Shown here: one piece after another, positions 50,653 through 60,200 of the stretch | How positions within the stretch are numbered: the first letter of the stretch is position 1 | Layout: every line of letters begins with the position of its first letter | Assembly (NCBI RefSeq): GCF_041435055.1 | Contig: NZ_CP108002.1 | Span: forward strand, 8,246,001-8,310,000 | Length of the DNA stretch: 64,000 nucleotides | Reading direction: 5' to 3' | Source: Streptomyces sp. NBC_00341 | GTDB lineage: Bacteria; Actinomycetota; Actinomycetes; Streptomycetales; Streptomycetaceae | Translations under genes and position numbers: made by a program | The notes under the pieces: model-generated | Databases searched by the model: none | What the model saw: only the letters and a program-made list of their open reading frames with translations | What the model was told of the DNA's origin: nothing

Positions 50653-50897
50653 ACCGGGCGCCCCTACCTCCATCCGCTGCGTACCCTGACCGGCGGTCTC
50701 GTCTCCGGCTACCGGCCCAACGACCATCGCTGGCACAAGGGCCTTCAGCTGGCCGGCGCCCATCTCTCCGGTCAGAACTTCTGGGGCGGTGACTGCCTCC
50801 CGGGGAGAGTTTCGGCTGCCGCTACCGCGTTGTGGTCGCGGACGGTGCCTGGGACCGCGCCCACGCCGAGGCCTACCTCGGCACCCACCGGTGGTAA
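50653..50897 (+). pseudogene. Remnant of a DUF6807 (PmoA-like) gene
   Basis: Frame 50653 onward reads GRPYLHPLRTLTGG, RPNDHRWHKGLQL and GQNFWGGD, the core motifs of DUF6807/PmoA-type proteins that occur with carbohydrate genes in Streptomyces. After about base 50800 this frame loses meaning, and another frame (FGCRYRVVVADGAWDRAHAE, stop 50895-50897) carries plausible but different protein sequence. There is no start codon with a ribosome site. It is a deleted, frameshifted relic of about 80 of roughly 300 codons. Confidence 0.55.
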
Positions 50898-51069
50898 GTG
50901 CCGTTCACCCGTTCTGGGCGGCAGCACCAATCAAGTGACCTAGTACGCCGTCCAGTTGGTCCCCACGACAAGTCTTGTTGGAGTTCTGTTCATTTTTGTG
51001 CGGACCGTTGACGCTCAATCCAACAGGTCTACACACTGTGCCGCACTGCCCCCACAGAAGGAGTTCGCC
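50898..51069. promoter_or_regulatory. Promoter region of GH97 gene
   Basis: 172 bases of AT-richer sequence before the GH97 ribosome site (AAGGAG near 51058). It contains TTGTTGGA and CCGTTGACGC stretches; a TTGACG at about 51008 could be a -35. No clear palindrome was seen. Confidence 0.4.
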
Positions 51070-53709
51070 ATGTATGGGAGCAAGCTCAGAAGTCCACGCC
51101 TCCTACTCATGTACATGCTCGCGGTCGCCCTCGCCGCTGTCGTCCTCCCCGCGGCTCCCGCCCGCGCCGCCGCGGCCACCACGTGGACGGTCACGGGCCC
51201 CTCCGCCGACGCGCCGGTCTCCGCACAGGTCAGCCTCGGCGGCGACGACGGAGTGTTGCGCCTCGCGGTCTCCCGCCAGGGAGCAGCCGTACTGAACCCC
51301 GCCCCGATCGGGATCGAGACCACGGCCGCCGATCTGACGAAGGGCCTGTCCTTCACCGGGCGCAAGGACCGGACGGTCACCGAGTCCTACACGATGACGA
51401 CAGGTAAGAAGCGCTCGCGGAAGACCGACTACACCGAGACGACCCTCTCCTTCACCGGCTCCGGCGGTGCACGGCTGGACGTCCTGGTGCGGGTGTCGAG
51501 CACCGGCGCCGCATACCGGTACGTCCTGCCCGGCTCCGGGAGCGTGACGGTAAAACGGGAGGCGTCTTCCTGGGAAGTGCCGGCATCGGCGAAGGCCTGG
51601 CTGGTCCCGGCCCATCGCGAGGATCAGGGACAGTGGGTCAGCACGACCGCGGGCGGCGCTCCGGCCAACGACTACGCCGTACCCGCTCTGTTCCAGGTCG
51701 GTTCGAGTTACGCGCTGCTGGCCGAGACGGACATCGACGGCCGTTACGCCGGCAGCCGCCTGACACACCGGGCGGGGTCCGGGAACTACAGCACCTCGAT
51801 CACCAACGCTCCCGTCACCGCGGCCCTGCCGCTGGCCACGCCGTGGCGCACCGCCGCCGTCGGGGACCTGGCAAGCGTCACCGAATCCACGATCGTCGAC
51901 GACCTCGCGCAGCCGTCCAAGGTGAGCGACACCTCCTGGATCAAGCCGGGCGCATCCGCCTGGTCCTGGCTGACCGAGCACTCGAGCCCTTCGGACCCCG
52001 CCCGCCAGCGCAAGTACATCGACTTCGCCCAGCACCACGGCTGGGGCTACGTCCTGGTCGACGAGGGCTGGCAGTCCAGCTGGATGCCGGACCTCGTGAA
52101 GTACGCCGACGCGCGGGGCGTCAAGGTGATCGCCTGGTTCAACTCCTCCGGCCTCCAGACGGCCGAGCAGCGTGACAAGTGGCTGCCCCTCGTCAAGAGC
52201 TGGGGCGTGGCGGGAGTGAAGATCGACTTCAGCTACGAGTACACCCAGCCCACCCTCAAGTGGTACGACACCGTGCTCGCGCAGACCGCCCAACTCAAGC
52301 TGCTGGTCAACTTCCACGGCTCCGCCACGGAGCGCGGCATGCAGCGAACCTGGCCGCATGTCATGACGGGTGAGGCGGTCTACGGCGCGGAACAGCAGAA
52401 CAACCGGGCCGCCCGCAACACCGTGCTCCCGTTCACCCGCAACGTCATCTCCAGCATGGACTTCACTCCCGTCGTCTTCAGCATGAACAATCGGGACACC
52501 ACCGACGCCCATGAGCTGGCGACCGCCGTGGTGTTCGAGTCGGGCTGGCAGCACTACGCCGACAACCCCGAGAGCTACCAGTCCCGGCCCGAGGCGCTGC
52601 GCATCCTCGATCAGCTCCCGACGGCCTGGGACGAGACGCGGCTTCTCGCCGGCACCCCCGGCCAGGACGCCTACATGGCTCGCCGGGCGGGCGGCAAGTG
52701 GTACGTCGGCGGCATCTCGTCCGTGTCCGCGAAGAAGTTCCAGACATCGCTCGGCTTCCTCGGCGACGGCCGGTGGCTCCTGGAGACCGTCCGCGACGGC
52801 TCCGGCCCGCTGGTACGCGAGACCAGGGTGGTCTCCCGCACGGACACCCTGTCCGTGGCGATGCAGCGCAATGGCGGCTTCGCCTCGGTCCTGTGCCCCT
52901 ACACGGAGGCCATGACGACCTGCGGTTCCTCCGATACCGACGGGGTGCTCAAGGGCCAGGAGTCCGGCCTGTGCGTCGACGTGCCGGACGGTACGCAGAC
53001 CAACGGGACCGACGTCCGGCTCGCGGACTGCAACGGCGACAACAACCAGCTCTGGACGCAGAACCCGGCCAAGCAGCTCCGGGTGTTCCCCGGCAAGTGC
53101 CTGGACGTCGACGGCGGAGCGACCGCCGACGGCACAGCGGCCCAGATCTGGGACTGCAACAACACCGGCGCCCAGACGTGGACGGTGAGGGACGACGGCT
53201 CCGTGCTCAACCCCGCCTCCGGCAAGTGCCTGGAAGCCCGTGACCACGGTACGGGAGCCGGTACGGGGCTGGTGATCCGTGGCTGTGACGGCGGAGCCCA
53301 GCAGAAGTGGGCGCGCGGCGCGGCGACCGGAGCGCTGAAGGGGCAGGAGTCCGGTCGCTGCCTCGATGTGCCCAACAGCGCGACGGACAACGGAACCCGC
53401 CCGGCGTTGTGGGACTGCAACGGCGGAGCCAATCAGACCTGGACGTCCACGGCCTCCAACCAGCTGCGTATCTACCCCACCGAGTGCCTGGACGTCCGCG
53501 ACGGCGCGAGCGCCGACGGAAGCGCCGTCGTCATCACGGACTGCACGAACGCGACGAGCCAGAGGTGGCGTGTCATGGCCGGCGGTTCGATCGTCAACGT
53601 GGCGTCCGGCAAGTGCCTGGACGCCTACGACCGCGGCACGACGAACGGCACTCAGGTGATCATCTGGCCGTGCAGCGGAGCCGTCAACCAGAAGTGGAAC
53701 CGCGGCTGA
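51070..53709 (+). CDS. Secreted GH97 enzyme with two CBM13 modules
   Basis: 879 aa from ATG 51070, with AAGGAG upstream. Sec signal cleaved near ARA/AAA (about 34). GH97 features: an N-terminal beta-supersandwich, WSWLTEH, VLVDEGWQSSW, AGVKIDFSYE with Asp386, and TGEAVYGAEQ with Glu441. From memory, the retaining GH97 alpha-galactosidase of Bacteroides uses Asp415 and Glu470; the same 55-residue spacing here suggests a retaining alpha-galactosidase-type enzyme rather than an inverting alpha-glucosidase. Residues about 620-879 are two tandem ricin-type CBM13 modules with QxW-like repeats and KCLDV motifs. GH97 is mainly a Bacteroidetes family, so transfer is possible. Confidence 0.9.
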   Translation: MYGSKLRSPRLLLMYMLAVALAAVVLPAAPARAAAATTWTVTGPSADAPVSAQVSLGGDDGVLRLAVSRQGAAVLNPAPIGIETTAADLTKGLSFTGRKDRTVTESYTMTTGKKRSRKTDYTETTLSFTGSGGARLDVLVRVSSTGAAYRYVLPGSGSVTVKREASSWEVPASAKAWLVPAHREDQGQWVSTTAGGAPANDYAVPALFQVGSSYALLAETDIDGRYAGSRLTHRAGSGNYSTSITNAPVTAALPLATPWRTAAVGDLASVTESTIVDDLAQPSKVSDTSWIKPGASAWSWLTEHSSPSDPARQRKYIDFAQHHGWGYVLVDEGWQSSWMPDLVKYADARGVKVIAWFNSSGLQTAEQRDKWLPLVKSWGVAGVKIDFSYEYTQPTLKWYDTVLAQTAQLKLLVNFHGSATERGMQRTWPHVMTGEAVYGAEQQNNRAARNTVLPFTRNVISSMDFTPVVFSMNNRDTTDAHELATAVVFESGWQHYADNPESYQSRPEALRILDQLPTAWDETRLLAGTPGQDAYMARRAGGKWYVGGISSVSAKKFQTSLGFLGDGRWLLETVRDGSGPLVRETRVVSRTDTLSVAMQRNGGFASVLCPYTEAMTTCGSSDTDGVLKGQESGLCVDVPDGTQTNGTDVRLADCNGDNNQLWTQNPAKQLRVFPGKCLDVDGGATADGTAAQIWDCNNTGAQTWTVRDDGSVLNPASGKCLEARDHGTGAGTGLVIRGCDGGAQQKWARGAATGALKGQESGRCLDVPNSATDNGTRPALWDCNGGANQTWTSTASNQLRIYPTECLDVRDGASADGSAVVITDCTNATSQRWRVMAGGSIVNVASGKCLDAYDRGTTNGTQVIIWPCSGAVNQKWNRG

Positions 53710-53730
53710 CCTGTCCTGTCGCCCCAGAAA

Positions 53731-53763
53731 CAGGAACAGGAACAGGAACAGGAACACAGGAAC
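53731..53763 (+). repeat. Hexanucleotide tandem repeat (CAGGAA)n
   Basis: Four perfect CAGGAA units (53731-53754) followed by an imperfect one, 22 bases after the GH97 stop and 38 bases before the next gene. It is non-coding and resembles a string of ribosome-site-like purine tracts. Confidence 0.75.
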
Positions 53764-53800
53764 AGAACGACTCGCTTCCCCCCACGGAGGTCCAGACACC

Positions 53801-55384
53801 ATGACCATCTCACGACGTCAGTTCGGTCTCGGAGCGGCGGCAGCAGTTCTCGCTGTGCCGCTGATCGACCGGATGGGCAACCGGAGCGCGGACGCCGCCG
53901 AGCCGGCGGCCGCGGCGACCGTCACGACGTATCCCACTCCTTCCTACTTCAACGAGAGTTCCTCCTATTCGCTGAAGGTGGAGTCGGACGAGATCGATGT
54001 CGTGAAGAACTTCGGCTACTCCTGGGCGCGGTTCTCGTACTCCGGAACAGCCGAATTCACCGTGACCGCGAAGGAGGACATCGATTCGTATGACATCAGC
54101 CCGCACAGCTACGGGGTAAAGGCAACCACGAACGGCAGGGACCTCACCTTCTCCCTCTCCCAGGAGGAGTCGCGGTACCTGGTCATCAAGATCAACGGTC
54201 TGGAGAACCTCGCCATCACGGCCGACCCGCTGGAAACGGGGAGGCCGTCGCCCAATGGTCGCGAGGTGAAGAGCATCAACGACTACTCGGGCGTCGACAA
54301 CACGGGCGGCAAGTTGATGACTTCGATCATCCAGGACGCCATTGACGACGCGAACGCCCGCGACGGCGGCGGCACGGTCTACTTCCCGAACGGCGTGTAC
54401 AAGTTCTCCCAGATCGAGCTCAAGAGCGATGTCACGCTCTACCTGGCAGCCGGTGCCGTGCTCCGCGGATCGGAGAAGCTCAGTGACTACGACTGGACCG
54501 GTGACCACTTTCGCGCGGCGAACATCCGTATCAACGGAGCGTCCGATGTCGCCATCACGGGAAGGGGGATCATCGATTCCAACGGGAGCGCACTGACGTC
54601 AGGAGACAGCGGGCCGAACCGCGAGAACATCGTCTCGTCCTACAAGGGTTCCAACGGGAGCAAGCCGAAGGGGCTGACCTTCGAAGGGATCACGCTGAGG
54701 GACGGGACGACCTGGAACTTCAATCTCCAGAGCTCCACCGACGTAAAGATCCACAACGTCAAGATATTCAACAACGACACCTGGATCCACGGTGACGGAT
54801 TCGATCTCGTCACCACGTCGCATGCGGTGGTCGACCAGTGCTTCGCCTACACCGGGGACGACGCGTTCTGTGCGAAGGGCTCGGCCGACGACACGATGAC
54901 GGACGTCGTATTCCAGAACTCGGTCGCCTACACCAGGTCCGCCGGCGCGAAGGTGGGAATGCAGGGGGCCTCCGACATCAGTGACATCTGGTTCAAGAAC
55001 ATCGACGTGATCCAGGGGTACCGGGGCGTGAGCGTGGACCACGACCAGGGATCCGGAAGCTGGACGGACCTTCACTTCATCGACATCCGGACCCAGAAGA
55101 TCTATGACAACGGAACGCAGGGGCAGTTCAGGACGGCTCCGATCCTCATCTGGACCGAGGAGAAGGACGGAGTGGGTCCTGTGAGCAAGGTGGAACTGAC
55201 CCGCTGCAGCTTCGAGGACATAGAGGACTTCCACTCCATCATCCAGGGGCATGACGAATCGAGCAGAGTCACCGACGTGACCATTACGGATCTGACGGTC
55301 AACGGCGAACTGATCGAGAAGGCCTCGGATGCCTTGATCGACATCAAGGAACACACCTCCGACATCACATTCGCCACCTCCTGA
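53801..55384 (+). CDS. Secreted right-handed beta-helix glycosidase (GH28/GH110-like)
   Basis: 527 aa from ATG 53801, with CGGAGG about ten bases upstream. Tat signal (RR at 5-6, AAAAVLAVPL). From about 155 the protein is a pectin-lyase-type beta-helix: GGGTVYFPNGVYKFSQIELK, VTLYLAAGAVLRGS, GRGIIDSNGS, HGDGFDL (330-335), YTGDDAFCAKG (Asp353-Asp354) and GAKVGMQG. Two Asp pairs on adjacent turns recall GH28 polygalacturonases and GH110 alpha-galactosidases; lack of the exact NTDG and GHG motifs argues against a polygalacturonase. It has no CBM13, and its wobble positions look less GC-rich than those of its neighbours. The context favours an alpha-galactoside substrate. Confidence 0.75.
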   Translation: MTISRRQFGLGAAAAVLAVPLIDRMGNRSADAAEPAAAATVTTYPTPSYFNESSSYSLKVESDEIDVVKNFGYSWARFSYSGTAEFTVTAKEDIDSYDISPHSYGVKATTNGRDLTFSLSQEESRYLVIKINGLENLAITADPLETGRPSPNGREVKSINDYSGVDNTGGKLMTSIIQDAIDDANARDGGGTVYFPNGVYKFSQIELKSDVTLYLAAGAVLRGSEKLSDYDWTGDHFRAANIRINGASDVAITGRGIIDSNGSALTSGDSGPNRENIVSSYKGSNGSKPKGLTFEGITLRDGTTWNFNLQSSTDVKIHNVKIFNNDTWIHGDGFDLVTTSHAVVDQCFAYTGDDAFCAKGSADDTMTDVVFQNSVAYTRSAGAKVGMQGASDISDIWFKNIDVIQGYRGVSVDHDQGSGSWTDLHFIDIRTQKIYDNGTQGQFRTAPILIWTEEKDGVGPVSKVELTRCSFEDIEDFHSIIQGHDESSRVTDVTITDLTVNGELIEKASDALIDIKEHTSDITFATS

Positions 55385-55477
55385 CGAGCTCGTGCCAGGA
55401 AAGCGGTGGGAGCCCGCCGCCCACGAACTCGTCATCGCCCAGCCCCACTCTCGCGGGACAATCCTCAGGAGCCGCAC

Positions 55478-57151
55478 ATGTTCAACGAACGGCATGATCT
55501 CAGACGACGCATGGCGGCTTCGGTCGCATCCTTCACACTGACCGTCGGTGGCCTGGCAGGCGCGGCCGCGGTGACCTCGGGAGTCACTGTCGGCGTGCAG
55601 GCCGCCACCGTGGCGGCCGCGCCGCAGGCCGCCGCGGTCGAGAACGGCCTCGCCCGGACCCCGCAGATGGGGTTCAACAACTGGAACACCACGGGCTGCG
55701 GATCGCAGTTCAACGAGGCGATGGTCAAGGGCATCGCTGACCTCTTCGTCTCCAAGGGCCTCAAGGCCGCCGGTTACACCTACGTCAACCTCGACGACTG
55801 CTGGGCGCTGCCCTCGCGGAACGCCTCCGGCAACCTGGTACCCGACCCGGTGCGCTTCCCGAACGGCATCAAGGCCGTCGCGGACTACGTCCACTCCAAG
55901 GGGCTGAAGTTCGGCCTCTACTCCAGTGCGGGCACCAAGACCTGTGCGGACAACGGCTTCCCCGGCGGTCTCGGGCACGAGAAGCAGGACGCCGACCAGT
56001 GGGCCTCCTGGGGCGTGGACTACCTGAAGTACGACAACTGCAACAACACCGGCGCCGATGCCAAGACCCGTTACACGACGATGGGCGACGCGCTGAAGGC
56101 CACCGGCCGTCCGATCCTCTACAGCATCTGCGAGTGGGGCTCCAACTCGCCCTGGAACTGGGCGCCGGCCATCGGTAACTCCTGGCGCACCACCGGAGAC
56201 ATCAACGACACCTGGTCGAAGATGATCGAGATCGCCCACAAGAACCAGCCACGGGCGCAGTACGCCAAACCCGGTGCCTGGAACGACCCGGACATGCTGG
56301 AGGTCGGCAACGGTGGCATGACCGACACCGAATACCGCACCCACTTCAGCCTCTGGTCCCAGATGGCCGCGCCCCTGCTCATCGGCAGCGACATCCGCAG
56401 CGCGAGCCCGGCGACGTTCACCATCCTGGAGAACAGTGACGTCATAGCCGTCGACCAGGACCCCCTGGGCAAGCAGGGCACCGTCGTCTCGTCCTCCGGC
56501 GGACACGTCGTCATGTCCAAGCAACTGGCCAACGGCGACCGGTCGGTCACCCTCACCAACGAGAACGGTTCCGCCGCCACCGTCAGCACCACGGCCGCCG
56601 AGGCCGGGCTGCCGGCGGCGTCCTCGTACCGGCTCGCCAACCTGTGGTCCAAGGCGGTGTCGTCGACGAGCGGCACGATCAGCGCGTCGGTGCCCGCGCA
56701 CGGCACGGTCATGTACCGGGTCTCGGCCGGCACCGGCAGCAGCACCGGCACGACCCATCCCCTGATCAGCGCCTCGTCCCAGCGCTGCCTGGACGCGGAA
56801 GGCGCTGAGACGGAGCCCGGCACCAAGATCGAGATCTGGGACTGCAACGGACGCCCCAACCAGGCCGTGACGCTCACCGCCGCAGGTGAACTGCGGCTCT
56901 ACAACGGCTCGCAGTGCCTCGACGCCTACGACAAGGGGACCACCCGGGGCACGGCGGTGCAGCTGTGGACCTGCAACGGCGGTGCCAACCAGAAGTGGAG
57001 GCTCAACCCCGACGGATCCATCACCGGTACCCAGTCGGGGCTGTGCCTCGATGTGACGGGTGGCGACAAGCCGGCAGGGAACGTCAACGGCGCCGCGCTG
57101 GAGCTGTGGACCTGCAACGGGGGAGCCAACCAGAAGTGGAGCCTGGGCTGA
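55478..57151 (+). CDS. Secreted GH27 alpha-galactosidase-like enzyme with CBM13 (B)
   Basis: 557 aa from ATG 55478, with AGGAG upstream. Signal peptide region about 1-52 (long, hydrophobic core LTVGGLAGAAAV). Canonical GH27: RTPQMGFNNWNTTGC, TYVNLDDCWAL, DYLKYDNC with nucleophile Asp186, NSWRTTGDI with acid/base Asp241, and WNDPDMLEVGNGGM. C-terminal CBM13 (about 425-557). It is close to the Streptomyces enzymes characterised as alpha-galactosidase or beta-L-arabinopyranosidase; sequence alone does not separate them here. It differs clearly from GH27 A, so the two likely attack different linkages. Confidence 0.93.
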   Translation: MFNERHDLRRRMAASVASFTLTVGGLAGAAAVTSGVTVGVQAATVAAAPQAAAVENGLARTPQMGFNNWNTTGCGSQFNEAMVKGIADLFVSKGLKAAGYTYVNLDDCWALPSRNASGNLVPDPVRFPNGIKAVADYVHSKGLKFGLYSSAGTKTCADNGFPGGLGHEKQDADQWASWGVDYLKYDNCNNTGADAKTRYTTMGDALKATGRPILYSICEWGSNSPWNWAPAIGNSWRTTGDINDTWSKMIEIAHKNQPRAQYAKPGAWNDPDMLEVGNGGMTDTEYRTHFSLWSQMAAPLLIGSDIRSASPATFTILENSDVIAVDQDPLGKQGTVVSSSGGHVVMSKQLANGDRSVTLTNENGSAATVSTTAAEAGLPAASSYRLANLWSKAVSSTSGTISASVPAHGTVMYRVSAGTGSSTGTTHPLISASSQRCLDAEGAETEPGTKIEIWDCNGRPNQAVTLTAAGELRLYNGSQCLDAYDKGTTRGTAVQLWTCNGGANQKWRLNPDGSITGTQSGLCLDVTGGDKPAGNVNGAALELWTCNGGANQKWSLG

Positions 57152-57269
57152 TCGCCTCCGATCGCCTCTGATCCGGCCGGATCCGGACAACCAGGCACCT
57201 CAGAGGCCGTGGACGTGACGGCGCGGCTTCGAGAACAGCAGACCCACCCACTCAGGCATGGGAGACACG

Positions 57270-60200
57270 ATGAAGCGCGAACAGATCAAACGCAGGACCG
57301 TGCTCGCGACGGCAGCGGGCGCCCTGGCCGCAAGCGCGGTCACCGCTCTGCCGCAGCGCGCCCTCGCGGCCGGTGGCGAAACGGAGCGGCTCGGGGACTA
57401 CGCCAAACACAGCGTCGAAGGCGGCCGGAGCGTCACCGTCACCAGCGTGAGCGGACAGCGGCTCCGGCTCACCGCGTACGGAGACCAGATGGTCAGGGTG
57501 AGCGCGGCCCGCGCCGAGGAGGACTTCTTCTCCGACACCCGCTACGAGATGGTGCAGCCGGAGAGCCATACCGCTCTCGGCGGCAGCCTCAAGGTCACGG
57601 TCACCAACGACACGCTGGAGATCCGCACCGCCGCGGCCGACGGTCTGCGCATAGTGCTGCGCAAGAAGCCACTACGGCTGGAGTTCTACTCCCTGGCCAC
57701 CGGCGCCCTGCTGACAAGGGAGGACGCCACACGCGGCATCTCCTGGAGCGGGGCGAACAACACCGTCGTCACCGAAGCGTTCGTCCCGCCGTCCTCCGGT
57801 GAGCGCTTCCTCAAGGCCGGACACGGCATGCTCGGCCGCACACCGCGGCTCGACCGCACCGGTGACACGGTCTCCCACAACTACGCCGACGCCTCGGCCA
57901 AGAACCCGGACAACCAGGCACCGGCCATCGTGCCGTTCTACCTGTCCGACCAGGGATACGGCGTCTTCTTCAACACCACGTTCGACACGACCTTCCACTT
58001 CGGCGGGGCGAACGGGTACGGATTCCTCGCCGACGGGCACGACTCCGGCGGGGTGAGCCCCCAGCTGGACTACTTCCTGATCAACGGCCCCCGGTTCGCC
58101 CAGCTCCTCGACCGCTACACGCAGCTCACCGGCCGTCCGAGGCTGCCTCAGCGATCCGTGTTCGGGCTCCAGCTCTCCGACAAGAACTTCGCCGACGTGA
58201 GCGACCAGAACTGGTGGCGGGAGAAGATCACCCAGCACCGCGCCGCCGGCTTCCCCTTCGACCACCAGGTCAATGACAACCGCTGGCGCGAGGGCTCGGG
58301 CTCCTGGTCCGGATCGTGGTTCGAGTTCAGCCACGACCGCTGGCCCGACCCCGCCGGCTACCAGAAGTGGGCCGCCGGGAGCGGCGTCACCGTGACTCTG
58401 GACTACAACCGGAACAACACCAATGAGATGGCGGGATGGAAGGGGGGCCCGCCGCCCGGATACAGCTTCGCGACGGCTGACCTGAAGGACGTGAAGGAGA
58501 ACAACGCCGTCCCCGACTGGAGCAACCCCGACACCCGCGCCTGGGTGTGGAAGGTGTTCTGGGACAAGGCCCTCAACCCGGCGCTCAAGTACCCCGGCGA
58601 CGCCTTGTGGATCGATGAGGTCGACGACCTCGGAGCGATCCCGTACACGGCGAAGACGGCTGATGGCCGCCGCTGGGCAGAAGAGCGCAACGCCTACTTC
58701 CTGAACGTGCACAAGGCAGTCGGCAAGGAGGGCTGGGACCCCGACAAGAGCGGGCACATCGGAGCCGCCAAGCGCCCCTGGAACTGGAGTCGTGGTGCCA
58801 CCGCGGGCCAGCAGCGCTACGGGCACTACTGGACGGGCGACATCCGCTCGACCTACGACGAGATGCGGAACCAGATCCGGGGCATGCAGACAGCCGGTCT
58901 GGGCGGCTTTCCCTTCGCCAACATCGACGGCGGCGGCTTCGGCGACGGCAACCTGATCTCCGACGCGTTCTACCGCAACTGGCCCGCAGGCTGGTCCAGC
59001 CTCGCACCGATCTGGCGCCCCCACGGCACTGCCTCGACCAAGGACCGGGGCAAGCTGGCGTCGCGCTGGCCGCTCGACCAGGGCACCCAGGCGCGGGCGG
59101 ACTTCGCCAAGTACGGTCAACTGCGGTACGGACTGATGCCGTACATCTACACGCTCGCCCACCAGGCCAACGCCACCGGCATGCCCATGGCGAGGGCCAT
59201 GGTGATCGACTATCAGGACAGGCCGCAGGCCTACACCCACGACCTGCAGTACATGTGGGGTCCCTCGCTCCTCGTCGCCCCTGTCACCTCCGACGGCGGG
59301 AGCGTCCAGCAGATCTGGCTGCCGGCCGGAACCACCTGGTACAACTTCTGGGCGGACATCAAGCACACCGGCTCCGACAGCGCGGACCTCCCGTACACCA
59401 CCCGCACCGGGGAAACACCGCTGTTCGTCAAGGCGGGCGCCATTCTGCCCAGGTACCCCTACGCGCAGAGCACCGCCTACCTCACCGGGCGGCAGCTGGA
59501 GATGGACGTCTACGCGGGGGCCGACGGCGCCTTCGAGGTCGTCGAGGACGACGGGGTGACCGAGGCGTACCGGACCGGCAAGAAGACAAGTACCACTCGT
59601 CTCACCTACACCAACGCCTCCAAGCGTGTCGTCATCGCCCACCCGAAGGGCACGTACGAGGGCGCGCCCGGCAAACGGCGCTACGTGATCCGCATCCACG
59701 GCCTGGACGCACCCGTGGGAATGCGGGTCAACGGCGGCGCCACCCTGCCCGCCTTCACCAGCGAGGCAGCGGCCCTTCTCAGCGAGAAGGGAGCCGGCAG
59801 CGTATGGGACGCGAAGGCGAAGGTCCTGAGCGTCGTCACGCCGGAGATTCCCGTCGCGGAGGGCGGCGGCAACGCCGCCACCGTCGAACCCAGCGGTGGC
59901 GCCTTCCCCGCCGTCGGAGGCGGCACGGTCTACCAGGCCGAGAGCGCACGGCTCGACAGCACCTTCGCCATCGACACGAGCCACCCCGGTTACACCGGCA
60001 CCGGATACGCCGATTTCACCGGCACATCCGCGGACGGATCGACCATCGCGTGGACGGTCTCCGCCGCGACGGCCGGCACGAAGCGACTCCTCGTCCGCTA
60101 CGCCAACGGAAGCGACAGGGACCGCCCCGTGACCGTCGACGTCAACGGCAAGAAGGCCGGCACCCTGGCCATGGCACCCACCGGCAGCTGGGACACCTGG

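Noticed and set aside
53731..53763. Tandem hexamers as a CRISPR array
   Set aside because: Units are six bases with no unique spacers, and there are no cas genes; a simple tandem repeat.
51103..53808. 901-codon antisense frame opposite GH97 starting in a Phe-Leu repeat
   Set aside because: The FLFLFL start is the complement of the CAGGAA hexamer repeat; no domain or ribosome site.
57170..57183. GATCCGGCCGGATC palindrome after GH27 B as terminator
   Set aside because: A 14-base palindrome leaves no proper loop and the stem would be short; could be chance, so not listed.
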